Shown piece by piece: positions 56,312-64,000 of a stretch of DNA of 64,000 nt. How positions within the stretch are numbered: position 1 is the first letter of the stretch; every line of letters starts with the position of its first letter. Where the stretch lies: NCBI RefSeq assembly GCF_041915215.1, contig NZ_JAYSBV010000002.1; one strand, written 5' to 3'. The position numbers and the translations under genes are program-made. Under the pieces are notes generated by a model, which was not told where the DNA came from, made no database searches, and saw only the letters and a list, made by a program, of their open reading frames with translations. The DNA is from Zoogloea sp021286885. GTDB taxonomy: Bacteria; Pseudomonadota; Gammaproteobacteria; Burkholderiales; Rhodocyclaceae.

Positions 56312-56692
56312 ATGTGCCAGATCTTCATCAACGCAGATCCCCAGCTCTACGCCAGCCGCAGCCGCTCGATCCGGCTGCACGGGGTGGCCACCAGCCTGCG
56401 CCTGGAAAATCTGTTCTGGCAGGTGCTCGAAGAAATCGGTCAACGGGACGCCCTGAGCGTGCCCCAGCTGGTGGGCCGACTCTACGATGAGCTGGTCCAC
56501 AGCGGCCGCCTGGACGAAAGCACGAACTTCAGCTCCTTCCTGCGAGTCTCATGCCTGCGTTACCTGCAGCTCCAACTGAGCGGCCGGATTCCCGCCGATA
56601 CCGCCATCCCCCTGCGGGAACTCGACCCGGTCTGGGTGCTGGCCACCCGGCGCCCGACCCACAACCAAGAACGGACTGAAAGCCTGGCATGA
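56312..56692 (+). CDS. Ribbon-helix-helix domain protein
   Basis: The protein has 126 residues. The start MCQIFINADPQLYASRSRSIRLHGVATSLRLENLFWQVLEEI is the RHH pattern in which a basic strand precedes two helices. It is probably a DNA-binding regulator. AGGAG stands 8 nt before the ATG at 56312. Its stop overlaps the GST start (ATGA), suggesting co-translation. Confidence 0.72.
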   Translation: MCQIFINADPQLYASRSRSIRLHGVATSLRLENLFWQVLEEIGQRDALSVPQLVGRLYDELVHSGRLDESTNFSSFLRVSCLRYLQLQLSGRIPADTAIPLRELDPVWVLATRRPTHNQERTESLA

Positions 56693-57408
56693 CCGACCTC
56701 CCCATGATCGACCTCTATTACTGGACCACCCCCAACGGCCACAAGATCACCCTCTTCCTCGAAGAAACCGGCCTGCCCTACCGGCTCCACCCCGTGAACA
56801 TCAGCCAGGGGGAGCAGTTCCAGCCCGAGTTCCTGCGCATCGCCCCCAACAACCGGATTCCGGCCATTGTTGACCAGGCCCCCACCGATGGCGGCGAGCC
56901 CATCCCCTTGTTTGAGTCCGGCGCGATCCTGCTCTACCTGGCCGAAAAAACCGGCCAGTTTCTCGCATCCGACCTGCGCACCCGCCAGATCACGCTCCAG
57001 TGGCTGTTCTGGCAGATGGGCGGGCTGGGCCCCATGGCGGGCCAGAATCACCATTTCGCCGTTTACGCCCCCGAAAAGCTGCCCTATGCCATCGACCGCT
57101 ACGTGCGCGAGACCGCCCGCCTCTACGCAGTCCTGGATCGCCAGCTCGCAGGCCGGGACTTCATCGCCGGCAGCGACTACTCCATCGCCGACATGGCCTG
57201 CTACCCCTGGATCGTGCCCCATGAGCGCCAGGGCCAGAAACTCGACGACTTTCCCCACCTGAAAGCCTGGTTCGAACGCATCCAGGCCCGCCCCGCCACC
57301 GCCCGGGCCTACGCACTGGCCGACCAGATCAACCCTAATCCTGTGGTTGCCAGTGCCGATAACAAGCTACTCTTCGGCCAGGACGCAAAAACTGTTACAC
57401 GGCCGTGA
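56689..57408 (+). CDS. Glutathione S-transferase, YfcG/YghU-like
   Basis: The protein has 239 residues. The N-terminal thioredoxin fold has TTPNGHKITLFLEE and NNRIPAIVD (cis-Pro), and FESGAILLYLAEKTG binds glutathione. The all-helical C-terminal domain includes YSIADMACYPWI. The TPNG motif is typical of Nu-class disulfide-bond oxidoreductase GSTs. Confidence 0.92.
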   Translation: MTDLPMIDLYYWTTPNGHKITLFLEETGLPYRLHPVNISQGEQFQPEFLRIAPNNRIPAIVDQAPTDGGEPIPLFESGAILLYLAEKTGQFLASDLRTRQITLQWLFWQMGGLGPMAGQNHHFAVYAPEKLPYAIDRYVRETARLYAVLDRQLAGRDFIAGSDYSIADMACYPWIVPHERQGQKLDDFPHLKAWFERIQARPATARAYALADQINPNPVVASADNKLLFGQDAKTVTRP

Positions 57409-57523
57409 CGAGTGGGACGCACCAGCCGGGGCGGTTCCGGTAAAATCGACGTTTAGCTGAAGCCGCCTCTTCTCCCGGGCCAAGAACGCTTCACCCTCCA
57501 CCCGGCCCGCGTCACGCTTTTTC

Positions 57524-59443
57524 ATGACAGATCCCATCGAACGCTTCGACCAGCTCGACCTTCAGGCCTCCATTCTCGCTGCCCTCACAGACATCGGTTA
57601 CGAAACCCCGTCGCCCATCCAGGCTGCGTGCATTCCGCAGCTGCTGGCCGGGCGTGACATCCTGGGCGAAGCCCAGACCGGCACCGGCAAAACCGCTGCC
57701 TTCGCCCTCCCCGCCCTGAACCAGGTGGACCTGAAGCGCAAGGAACCCCAGGTTCTGGTGCTCACCCCCACCCGCGAGCTGGCCATCCAGGTGGCCGAAG
57801 CCTTCCAGCGTTACGCGAGCAAGATGCCCGGCTTCCATGTGCTGCCCGTCTATGGCGGCCAGAGCATGGTGGTTCAGCTGCGTCAGCTTCAGCGTGGCGC
57901 CCATGTGGTGGTCGGCACCCCCGGCCGGATCATGGACCACATCGAGCGCAAGAGCCTCAATCTGGACGGCCTCTCCACCCTGGTGCTGGACGAAGCCGAC
58001 GAGATGCTGCGCATGGGCTTCATCGACGACGTGGAGTGGATTCTCGAACACACCCCCGCCGAGCGCCAGACCGCCCTGTTCTCGGCCACCATGCCGGACC
58101 AGATCCGCCGGGTGGCCCACCGCTACCTGCGCGACCCCCAGGAAGTGAAGATCAAGGCGGCCACCGCCACGGTTTCCACCATCCGCCAGCGCTTTCTGCA
58201 GATTGCCGGCGCCCACAAGCTGGATGCGCTGACCCGCATCCTCGAAGTGGAAGACGATTTTGATGCGGCCATCGTGTTCGTGCGCACCAAGACCGCCACC
58301 GTCGAACTGGCCGAAAAGCTCGAAGCCCGGGGCTACGCCGCCGCCTGCCTGAACGGCGACATGACCCAGCAGCTGCGCGAACGGGTGATCGAACAGCTCA
58401 AGAACAAGAGCCTCGATATCGTGGTCGCCACCGACGTGGCTGCCCGGGGGATTGACGTGCCGCGCATCAGCCACGTCATCAACTACGACATCCCCTACGA
58501 CACCGAAGCCTACGTACACCGGATCGGCCGTACCGGCCGGGCAGGCCGCACCGGCAACGCGATCCTGTTTGTCGCCCCGCGTGAAAACCACCTGCTGCGC
58601 CAGATCGAACGGGCCACCCGCCAGCCCATCGAAGCCCTGCGCCTGCCCAGCCGCGAGGCTGTGGCCGACAAGCGGGTGAATGCCTTCCGCCAGCAGGTGC
58701 AGGATGTGCTCGCCTCCGAAGAACTCGACTTCTTCATGGACGTGATCGGCAACCTCGAAGAACAGAGCGACGCCGGCATCCACGAAATCGCCGCTGCCCT
58801 GGCCTTCCTGGCCCAAAAAGACCGCCCGCTGCAGATGCCCGAGAGCGGCCCGGACATCGCCCGTCTGGCCACCGCCCCCGGCGGCAAGCCCGAACGCGCC
58901 CCCCGCGAACAACGCGAACCGCGTGAAAACCGCGAACGTATCCTGGAGCGCCGCCGGGACTTCTCCGAAGGCCGCCTGACCCGCTACCGGATCGAAGTGG
59001 GCCGCGAACACATGGCCAGCCCCAAGGACATCGTGGGTGCGATTGCCAACGAAGCCGGCATCGAAAGCCGCTACATTGGCCAGATCAACCTCTACGAGGA
59101 TTACACCATCGTCGAGCTGCCCAGCGACCTGCCCGACGACGTGATCCAGATCCTGCGCCGCACCCGAGTGCGCCAGCAGCCCCTGCAGATCCGGGTGGCC
59201 ACCCCCGACGAAGCCCACCGCGAGCGCATGCGCGGCGCCCCGCGCCCTGGCGGCGACCGCGAGCGCAAGCCCGCCGGCTTCGCCAAGCCCTGGCAAGACA
59301 AGGGCGACCGGCCCGCGTTTGACCGGGAACGCAGCAACGATCGCCCCCGCACCAGCTTCCAGGATCGGGGCGAACGGGGCCGTCAGGATCGTCCCTACCC
59401 GGACCGAGGCGCCCCCAAGGGCCCGCGCAAGCCGCGTCCTTAA
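57524..59443 (+). CDS. deaD: DEAD-box RNA helicase, CsdA/DeaD-like
   Basis: The protein has 639 residues. The helicase motifs are in order: AQTGTGKT, PTRELAIQ, TPGRIMDH, DEAD, SATMP, ARGIDVPRI and HRIGRTGRAG. A DbpA-like RNA-binding domain (about 485-560, RYRIEVGREHMASPKDIVGAIANEAG) and a basic Arg/Pro-rich tail follow. It remodels RNA in ribosome assembly and cold response. Confidence 0.95.
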   Translation: MTDPIERFDQLDLQASILAALTDIGYETPSPIQAACIPQLLAGRDILGEAQTGTGKTAAFALPALNQVDLKRKEPQVLVLTPTRELAIQVAEAFQRYASKMPGFHVLPVYGGQSMVVQLRQLQRGAHVVVGTPGRIMDHIERKSLNLDGLSTLVLDEADEMLRMGFIDDVEWILEHTPAERQTALFSATMPDQIRRVAHRYLRDPQEVKIKAATATVSTIRQRFLQIAGAHKLDALTRILEVEDDFDAAIVFVRTKTATVELAEKLEARGYAAACLNGDMTQQLRERVIEQLKNKSLDIVVATDVAARGIDVPRISHVINYDIPYDTEAYVHRIGRTGRAGRTGNAILFVAPRENHLLRQIERATRQPIEALRLPSREAVADKRVNAFRQQVQDVLASEELDFFMDVIGNLEEQSDAGIHEIAAALAFLAQKDRPLQMPESGPDIARLATAPGGKPERAPREQREPRENRERILERRRDFSEGRLTRYRIEVGREHMASPKDIVGAIANEAGIESRYIGQINLYEDYTIVELPSDLPDDVIQILRRTRVRQQPLQIRVATPDEAHRERMRGAPRPGGDRERKPAGFAKPWQDKGDRPAFDRERSNDRPRTSFQDRGERGRQDRPYPDRGAPKGPRKPRP

Positions 59444-59484
59444 AGCCTGACGGCACTGCCCCTGGGCGGTGCTGACAAAAAATC

Positions 59485-59511
59485 ACCGGAGCCCTGTGCT
59501 CCGGTTTTTTT
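59485..59511 (+). terminator. Terminator of the DEAD-box helicase gene
   Basis: ACCGGAGC and GCTCCGGT form an 8-bp stem with a 4-nt loop, followed by TTTTTTT. Between it and 59675 I see no gene. Confidence 0.85.
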
Positions 59512-59675
59512 GCGCCGTAAATGCCCAAAATCGGTGCAGGCACGGGAGATAGGCCTCTGCAAAAGATGCACCAGAGTGTTGCACGCGCCCCACTGAAACG
59601 CATCTGTAACCGAGAAACGGGGCTTGTCTGTTAAAATTTAAAGTTACTGCCATTTCTTTGTAACGTTCACAAGCC

Positions 59676-60302
59676 ATGTTTGGACGCCTGCTGCCCCAAG
59701 AGGGCCGTTTTTTTGATTATTTCAACAGCCACGCCGAGCAGATCGTGCTCGGTGCCCAGGAACTCGTCTCCCTGATGGAAGACCTGGGTGCGGCTGAAAA
59801 GCACATCGACGCCATCGAAACCATCGAGAACGCTGCCGACAAAATCACCCACGAGACTGTCGCCCAGCTGCACAAGAGCTTCATCACCCCCCTCGATCGA
59901 GATGAAATCCACGGCCTCATCAATGCCATGGATGACGTGCTCGACACCATCCAGGACGTGGCCGAGTGCACCACCCTCTACCACATCCAGCGCGTCACCC
60001 CGGAAGCCCTGCAACTGGCCAACGTGAGCCTGGCCTGCTGCACCCGGGTCAAGATCGTGGTTGGCCTGATCTCCAATATGGACAACGCCAGCGCCATCCT
60101 GCAAACCTGTCAGGAAATCGACCGGCTCGAAAGCGACGCCGACCGGATCATGCGCAGCGCCATGTCCAAGCTGTTCCGCGACGAGCGGGACGCCCTCCAG
60201 GTCATGAAGCTCAAGGCCATCTACGAGCAGCTCGAAGGCATCACCGACCGTTGCGAAGACGTTGCCAAGATCGTTGAAGGCATCGTGCTGGAAAACGCCT
60301 AA
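59676..60302 (+). CDS. DUF47 PhoU-like regulator of phosphate transport
   Basis: This 208-residue all-helical protein begins MFGRLLPQEGRFFDYFNSHAEQIVLGA, the DUF47 start. Acidic DKITHE and ADRIMR repeats resemble PhoU metal-binding helices. It precedes the Pit transporter by 38 bp in the usual DUF47-pit pair and probably modulates it. I looked for a Pho box and found none. Confidence 0.92.
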   Translation: MFGRLLPQEGRFFDYFNSHAEQIVLGAQELVSLMEDLGAAEKHIDAIETIENAADKITHETVAQLHKSFITPLDRDEIHGLINAMDDVLDTIQDVAECTTLYHIQRVTPEALQLANVSLACCTRVKIVVGLISNMDNASAILQTCQEIDRLESDADRIMRSAMSKLFRDERDALQVMKLKAIYEQLEGITDRCEDVAKIVEGIVLENA

Positions 60303-60340
60303 GCGCAGGCCCGAGCCTCTGACACAAGCCTTACCCAATT

Positions 60341-61348
60341 ATGGAACCCCTGCACATTAGTTTGTGGGTCGTCGTGGGCCTCGTTGCCGTTGCCCTCGCC
60401 TTTGACTTCATGAACGGCTTTCACGACGCGGCCAACGCCATTGCGACCGTCGTTTCCACCGGCGTGCTCAAACCCCACCAGGCCGTGGCCTGGGCCGCCA
60501 TGTTCAACTTCATCGCCCTGTTCGTGTTCCACCTCAAGGTGGCCAGCACGGTGGGCAAGGGCATCGTCGATCCAGCTGCGGTCGATCACTACCTGATCTT
60601 TGGTGCCCTGCTGGGTGCCATCGCCTGGAACATCATCACCTGGTACTACGGCATCCCCTCCAGCTCCTCCCATGCGCTGATCGGCGGGATCGTGGGCGCC
60701 ACCATCGCCAAGGCCGGCACCGGCCCCCTGATCGCCGAAGGGATCACCCGCACGGTGATCTTCATCGTCGTCTCCCCTGTGGTGGGCTACCTGCTGGGTT
60801 CCCTGATGATGGTGCTGGTGGCCTGGATCTGCCGCAACAAAACCCAACGCCGGGTCGACAAGTGGTTCCGTCGCCTCCAGCTGGTCTCCGCCGGGCTATA
60901 CAGCCTGGGCCACGGGGGCAACGATGCCCAAAAAACCGTGGGCATCATCTGGATGCTGCTGCTGGCTGCGGGCATGACCGCGCCGGGCGAACCCGTCCCC
61001 AGCTGGGTGGTGATCCTGTGCTACCTGGCCATTGGCTGCGGCACCCTGTTCGGGGGCTGGCGCATCGTCAAGACCATGGGCCAGCGCATCACCCAGCTCA
61101 AGCCCGTGGGTGGATTCTGTGCCGAAACCGGCGGCGCCCTGACCCTGTTCATGGCCTCCGCCCTGGGCATTCCGGTGTCCACCACCCACACCATCACCGG
61201 CGCCATCGTCGGGGTGGGCTCCGTGCGCAAGGCTTCTGCCGTGCGCTGGGGCGTGGCTGGCGGCATCGTCTGGGCCTGGATTCTGACCATCCCCTGCGCT
61301 GCCGTAATGGCTGCCGGGGGCTACTGGATGGGCCGCTTCATCCTGTAA
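60341..61348 (+). CDS. pit: Low-affinity inorganic phosphate transporter (PiT family)
   Basis: The protein has 335 residues and about 10 membrane segments. The duplicated PiT signature is present: FDFMNGFHDAANAIATVVSTG near the start and SLGHGGNDAQKTVGII in the second half, then PVSTTHTITGAI. It imports metal-phosphate with protons. It pairs with the DUF47 gene upstream and ends at a strong terminator. Confidence 0.95.
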   Translation: MEPLHISLWVVVGLVAVALAFDFMNGFHDAANAIATVVSTGVLKPHQAVAWAAMFNFIALFVFHLKVASTVGKGIVDPAAVDHYLIFGALLGAIAWNIITWYYGIPSSSSHALIGGIVGATIAKAGTGPLIAEGITRTVIFIVVSPVVGYLLGSLMMVLVAWICRNKTQRRVDKWFRRLQLVSAGLYSLGHGGNDAQKTVGIIWMLLLAAGMTAPGEPVPSWVVILCYLAIGCGTLFGGWRIVKTMGQRITQLKPVGGFCAETGGALTLFMASALGIPVSTTHTITGAIVGVGSVRKASAVRWGVAGGIVWAWILTIPCAAVMAAGGYWMGRFIL

Positions 61349-61383
61349 GCGGGCGGGGCTCCGACCCTGCAGCCAGACCCTTG

Positions 61384-61425
61384 ACGGGCGCGAGGATTGC
61401 AACGATCCTCGCGCCCGTTGATTTT
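61384..61425 (+). terminator. Terminator of the DUF47-pit operon
   Basis: A 14-bp perfect stem (starting ACGGGCGCGAGGAT) with a 7-nt loop is followed by TGATTTTT. Confidence 0.85.
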
Positions 61426-61515
61426 TGCGTTGTGTATTTTGTGCTTGCGCGCCTCCATCTTCTCGCGCTTGTACCCTCTGCGTTTCATTTCTCCAGACCA
61501 CAGGAAATCCGGGCC

Positions 61516-61755
61516 ATGGCCGCACTCACCCTCAAGCAGCAAAAAACCTTCATCGCCATTCGCATCATCGGCGGCCTGGCTTCGGCCGGCGTGCTCGGCT
61601 ACACCTTCATCGCCAACGTACTGGCCGGCCAACCCGCTGAAGGCCCGGTACTGATGACCGGCCTGATGGCCTTTGCCGGGCTGGCCTATGCAGGCTTTTA
61701 CACCCACAGCCTGAGCAAGATCGCCGCCGCCGAACGGGCCCAAGGACAGGGCTGA
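61516..61755 (+). CDS. Small two-helix membrane protein
   Basis: The protein has 79 residues. Two hydrophobic segments (about 13-36 and 45-67) flank a short polar loop, with a charged start (MAALTLKQQKTFIAIR). AGGA stands about 10 nt upstream. It is followed 3 bp later by the DUF1615 gene, so the two may be co-transcribed. Family not recognised. Confidence 0.65.
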   Translation: MAALTLKQQKTFIAIRIIGGLASAGVLGYTFIANVLAGQPAEGPVLMTGLMAFAGLAYAGFYTHSLSKIAAAERAQGQG

Positions 61756-61758
61756 GCC

Positions 61759-63039
61759 ATGATGGTGCAGGCACACGGGGCAGGACGCTCCCGGGCCGTG
61801 CGGCAAGCCGCGCCCCTGCTGCTGACGACGCTACTGGCGGCGTGTGCCGGCACGCCGCCAGCGCCCGAAGCCCCCGAATCTGCGCCCATCCCATCCCGGG
61901 AACCCGTGCGCAAACCCAGCCCGACCCCTGCGCCCATCCCCGAAGCGCCCCGCCGCCCCACTCCGCGCCCGCCCGCAGCTGTCGTGGCCGTACCCACGCC
62001 AGCCCCGCGCCCCGCCATCAGCGCCGAATCCCGGGCCTTGCTCCAGCACCTGTTGCCCGCCGGGATCCAAGACCGGGCCGATTGGGCCCAAGACATCCTC
62101 ACCGCCTTCCAGTGGCTGCGCATCCCCGCCGAAGCCGAAAATTTGTGCGCAACCCTGGCCATCATCGAGCAGGAATCCAGTTTCCAGGCTGACCCGGTCG
62201 TCGCTGGGCTGGATCGGATTGTGTGGAAAGAGATCGAAGCCCGCCGGGAGCGCCTGCACCTGCCCAAGCTGCTGGTGGATGCGGCCCTGGCCAAGAACAG
62301 CCCTGACGGGCGCAGCTACAAGGCCCGCATCGACGCCCTGCGCACCGAGCGCCAAATGAACGCGCTGTTCGAGGACATGATTGCCGAAATCCCCTTCGGG
62401 CGCGAACTTCTGGGCGGCTACAACCCGGTGCGCACGGGCGGCCCCATGCAGGTGAGCGTGCGCTTTGCCGAAGAACACCAGCGGGAGCGGGGCTATCCCT
62501 ACCCCACCCGGGCCAGCGTACGCAGCGAGGTATTCACTCGCCGGGGCGGGCTCTACTACGGCATTGCGATCCTGCTGGACTACCCGGCCCCCTATACCCG
62601 GCCCATCTACCGCTTTGCCGACTTCAACGCGGGCCGCTTCAGTAGCCGCAACGCGGCCTTCCAGAACGCCGTGGCGCGCCTCGCCCGCCAAGAACTCGTG
62701 CTGGATGGCGATCTGCTGCGCTACACCAACGGCCAGCCCAGCGATGAAACCAGCAGCACCCAGCAGACCCTGTACGCCCTCGCCCCGCGCCTAGGGCTGT
62801 CCCGGGCCGAGCTGAACCGGGATCTGCGTCTGGAAAAAACCGCCGCCTTTGCCCAATCACCCCTCTACCAGCGGGTGTTCACCCAGGCAGACGGCCTGGG
62901 CCCCAGCCTGCCCCGGGAGCTGCTGCCGCGCATCGACCTGCACAGCCCCAAGATCCAGCGCAAACTCACCACCGCCTGGTTCGCCGAGCGGGTGGACGGG
63001 CGCTACCAGCGCTGCCTGGAACGGGCTACCCGCCGCTGA
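61759..63039 (+). CDS. DUF1615 family lipoprotein
   Basis: The protein has 426 residues. The lipobox LLAAC lies near residue 29. A Pro-rich linker (about 32-85) leads to a large C-terminal domain with ATLAIIEQESSFQADP, a pattern like the glutamate of lytic-transglycosylase folds, and GGPMQVSVRFA. It is probably an envelope protein acting on or near peptidoglycan; catalysis is unproven. Confidence 0.82.
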   Translation: MMVQAHGAGRSRAVRQAAPLLLTTLLAACAGTPPAPEAPESAPIPSREPVRKPSPTPAPIPEAPRRPTPRPPAAVVAVPTPAPRPAISAESRALLQHLLPAGIQDRADWAQDILTAFQWLRIPAEAENLCATLAIIEQESSFQADPVVAGLDRIVWKEIEARRERLHLPKLLVDAALAKNSPDGRSYKARIDALRTERQMNALFEDMIAEIPFGRELLGGYNPVRTGGPMQVSVRFAEEHQRERGYPYPTRASVRSEVFTRRGGLYYGIAILLDYPAPYTRPIYRFADFNAGRFSSRNAAFQNAVARLARQELVLDGDLLRYTNGQPSDETSSTQQTLYALAPRLGLSRAELNRDLRLEKTAAFAQSPLYQRVFTQADGLGPSLPRELLPRIDLHSPKIQRKLTTAWFAERVDGRYQRCLERATRR

Positions 63040-63222
63040 TCTCCCCCACGCCTGAAACCCTGCGGAAATAATTGACCCAGACCATACGCTAACGTACGGC
63101 CACGCTTTACAATCGCGTACAAGCCGCACGGAAAACGCGTGCTTAAATGCCGCGATCGGCCCCGATCAGGCACGACAGGGCCCGCAAGGCCAGACAAAAC
63201 ATAGAACACGGGAGAAAAGCAT

Positions 63223-64000
63223 ATGAATGTTCAGGAGCTCTACGCCGCCAAGAAAACCACCCCCGCCGAGGCGATCCGCCTCGTCAAGAACGGCGACACC
63301 ATCGTGGTGCCGACCGCCGTGGCCGAACCGCCGGCCCTGCTCCATGCCCTGTCCGAATACCGCCGCGACTTTCTGGATGTGAAGGTGGCCCAGATCCTGG
63401 CGGTGCGCAAATTTGGCTATCTGGACCCGACCACCGCCGAACACGTGCGCCACAGCGCCTACTTCTTCAGCGGTGCCACCCGGCCTGGCTTCCGGGAAGG
63501 CGTGGTGGACTTCACCCCCAGCTACTTCTCGGAGATGCCCCAACTGATCGACCGGGGTCTGATGCCTGCTGACGTGGTGTTCACCCAGGTTTCACCCATG
63601 GATGCCCATGGTTACTTCTCCCTGGGCCTCGCTGCCGACTACACCATGGCCGCCATTCGCCGGGCCCGGGCCGTGGTGATCGAAGTGAACCCCAACATCC
63701 CGTACGCCTTCGGCAACTGCCACCTGCACATTTCCCAGGTGGCCGCCCTGGTGGAAAACGATGAGCCCATCCTCGAAGTGGGCCTGCCCGCCATCGGGCC
63801 GGTGCAACAGGCCATCGGCAAGTACGTGGCCGACATGATCGAAGACGGCTCCACCCTCCAGATCGGCTACGGCGGCATCCCCGACGCAGTGGTGATGCAG
63901 CTCACCCACAAGCACGACCTGGGCATCCACACCGAGATGATCGGCGACGGCATCCTGACCCTGATCGAATCCGGCGCAGTCACCAACCGGCGCAAGAACT
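63223..64000 (+). CDS. Acetyl-CoA hydrolase/CoA-transferase family protein (3' end cut)
   Basis: The first 259 residues are visible. They include VFTQVSPMDAHGYFSLG, VVIEVNPNIPYAFGN and DGSTLQIGYGGIPDAVV, typical of the acetyl-CoA hydrolase/4-hydroxybutyrate CoA-transferase family. The catalytic Glu region falls at or beyond the right edge, so the substrate group cannot be judged. GGAG lies 9 nt before the ATG at 63223. Confidence 0.9.
   Translation, partial: MNVQELYAAKKTTPAEAIRLVKNGDTIVVPTAVAEPPALLHALSEYRRDFLDVKVAQILAVRKFGYLDPTTAEHVRHSAYFFSGATRPGFREGVVDFTPSYFSEMPQLIDRGLMPADVVFTQVSPMDAHGYFSLGLAADYTMAAIRRARAVVIEVNPNIPYAFGNCHLHISQVAALVENDEPILEVGLPAIGPVQQAIGKYVADMIEDGSTLQIGYGGIPDAVVMQLTHKHDLGIHTEMIGDGILTLIESGAVTNRRKN

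Noticed and set aside
57512..59296. 594-codon frame antisense to the DEAD-box gene
   Set aside because: Shadow frame without any recognisable domain.
59580..59675. Pho box before the DUF47-pit genes
   Set aside because: CTGTAAC-like fragments are present but not in the 7-4-7 arrangement.

Overview
The window is high-GC DNA from a Gram-negative bacterium, most likely a betaproteobacterium of the Rhodocyclales type. That placement is inferred from the set of household genes (MaeB-type malic enzyme, GTP-dependent PEP carboxykinase, DUF47-PiT phosphate transport, QueD, DUF2325, DUF1615) and was not tested against a database. Most of the window is ordinary chromosome. Both ends cut a gene: a PAS-rich hybrid histidine kinase on the left and an acetyl-CoA hydrolase/transferase on the right.

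Layout. 1-14.4 kb: hybrid kinase, SulP permease, PBP7-type peptidase, patatin-like lipase, maeB, pckG, a NapH-like ferredoxin and a DUF2325 gene. 14.4-30.2 kb: a complete type I-E CRISPR-Cas locus, with an array of 102 recognisable repeats plus one decayed repeat, a leader, and cas2, cas1, cas6e, cas5e, cas7e, cse2, cse1 and cas3, all expressed leftwards. 30.2-37.8 kb: a tripartite RND efflux pump with a divergent two-component system. 37.9-44.8 kb: a nitrate ABC transporter operon behind a sigma-54 promoter and an ANTAR-type antitermination leader, then nasT and two receiver-domain regulators of the SpoIIE/HATPase kind. 44.9-49.5 kb: a second RND pump with a DUF2892 protein and a palindromic operator. 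49.5-64 kb: sirohydrochlorin chelatase, an IS630-like HTH remnant, tRNA-Ser(GCU), aspartokinase, an XRE regulator, a radical SAM protein, queD, several metabolic genes, a DEAD-box helicase, phosphate transport, a DUF1615 lipoprotein and the CoA-transferase.

The most interesting part is the 456 bp AT-rich gap between cse1 and cas3 (26923-27378). On the + strand, opposite to the cas genes, it carries a two-repeat mini-CRISPR. The first degenerate repeat (27267-27297) keeps the exact 8-nt crRNA handle ATGAACCG. It is followed by a 21-nt pseudo-spacer, a second degenerate repeat (27319-27345) with a compensated stem, and an intrinsic terminator. The first 11 nt of the pseudo-spacer match 27169-27179 exactly, and that match is preceded by AAG, the classic type I-E PAM. 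The site abuts the -35 box of a leftward promoter (TTGCAT, 17 bp, TAAGAT) that reads into a 43-codon gene with a strong Shine-Dalgarno. That gene encodes a small basic, hydrophobic peptide and lies just upstream of cse1. This is the architecture of a Cascade-guarded CreTA-like toxin-antitoxin module, or of a crRNA-like autorepressor of the cas operon, or both.

The array also holds an exact duplicate spacer pair and two pairs of diverged spacers whose mismatches look like synonymous changes in homologous coding targets. The nitrate operon leader shows two hairpins with A-1/G-4 hexaloops, the second overlapping a terminator, with nasT encoded next door.
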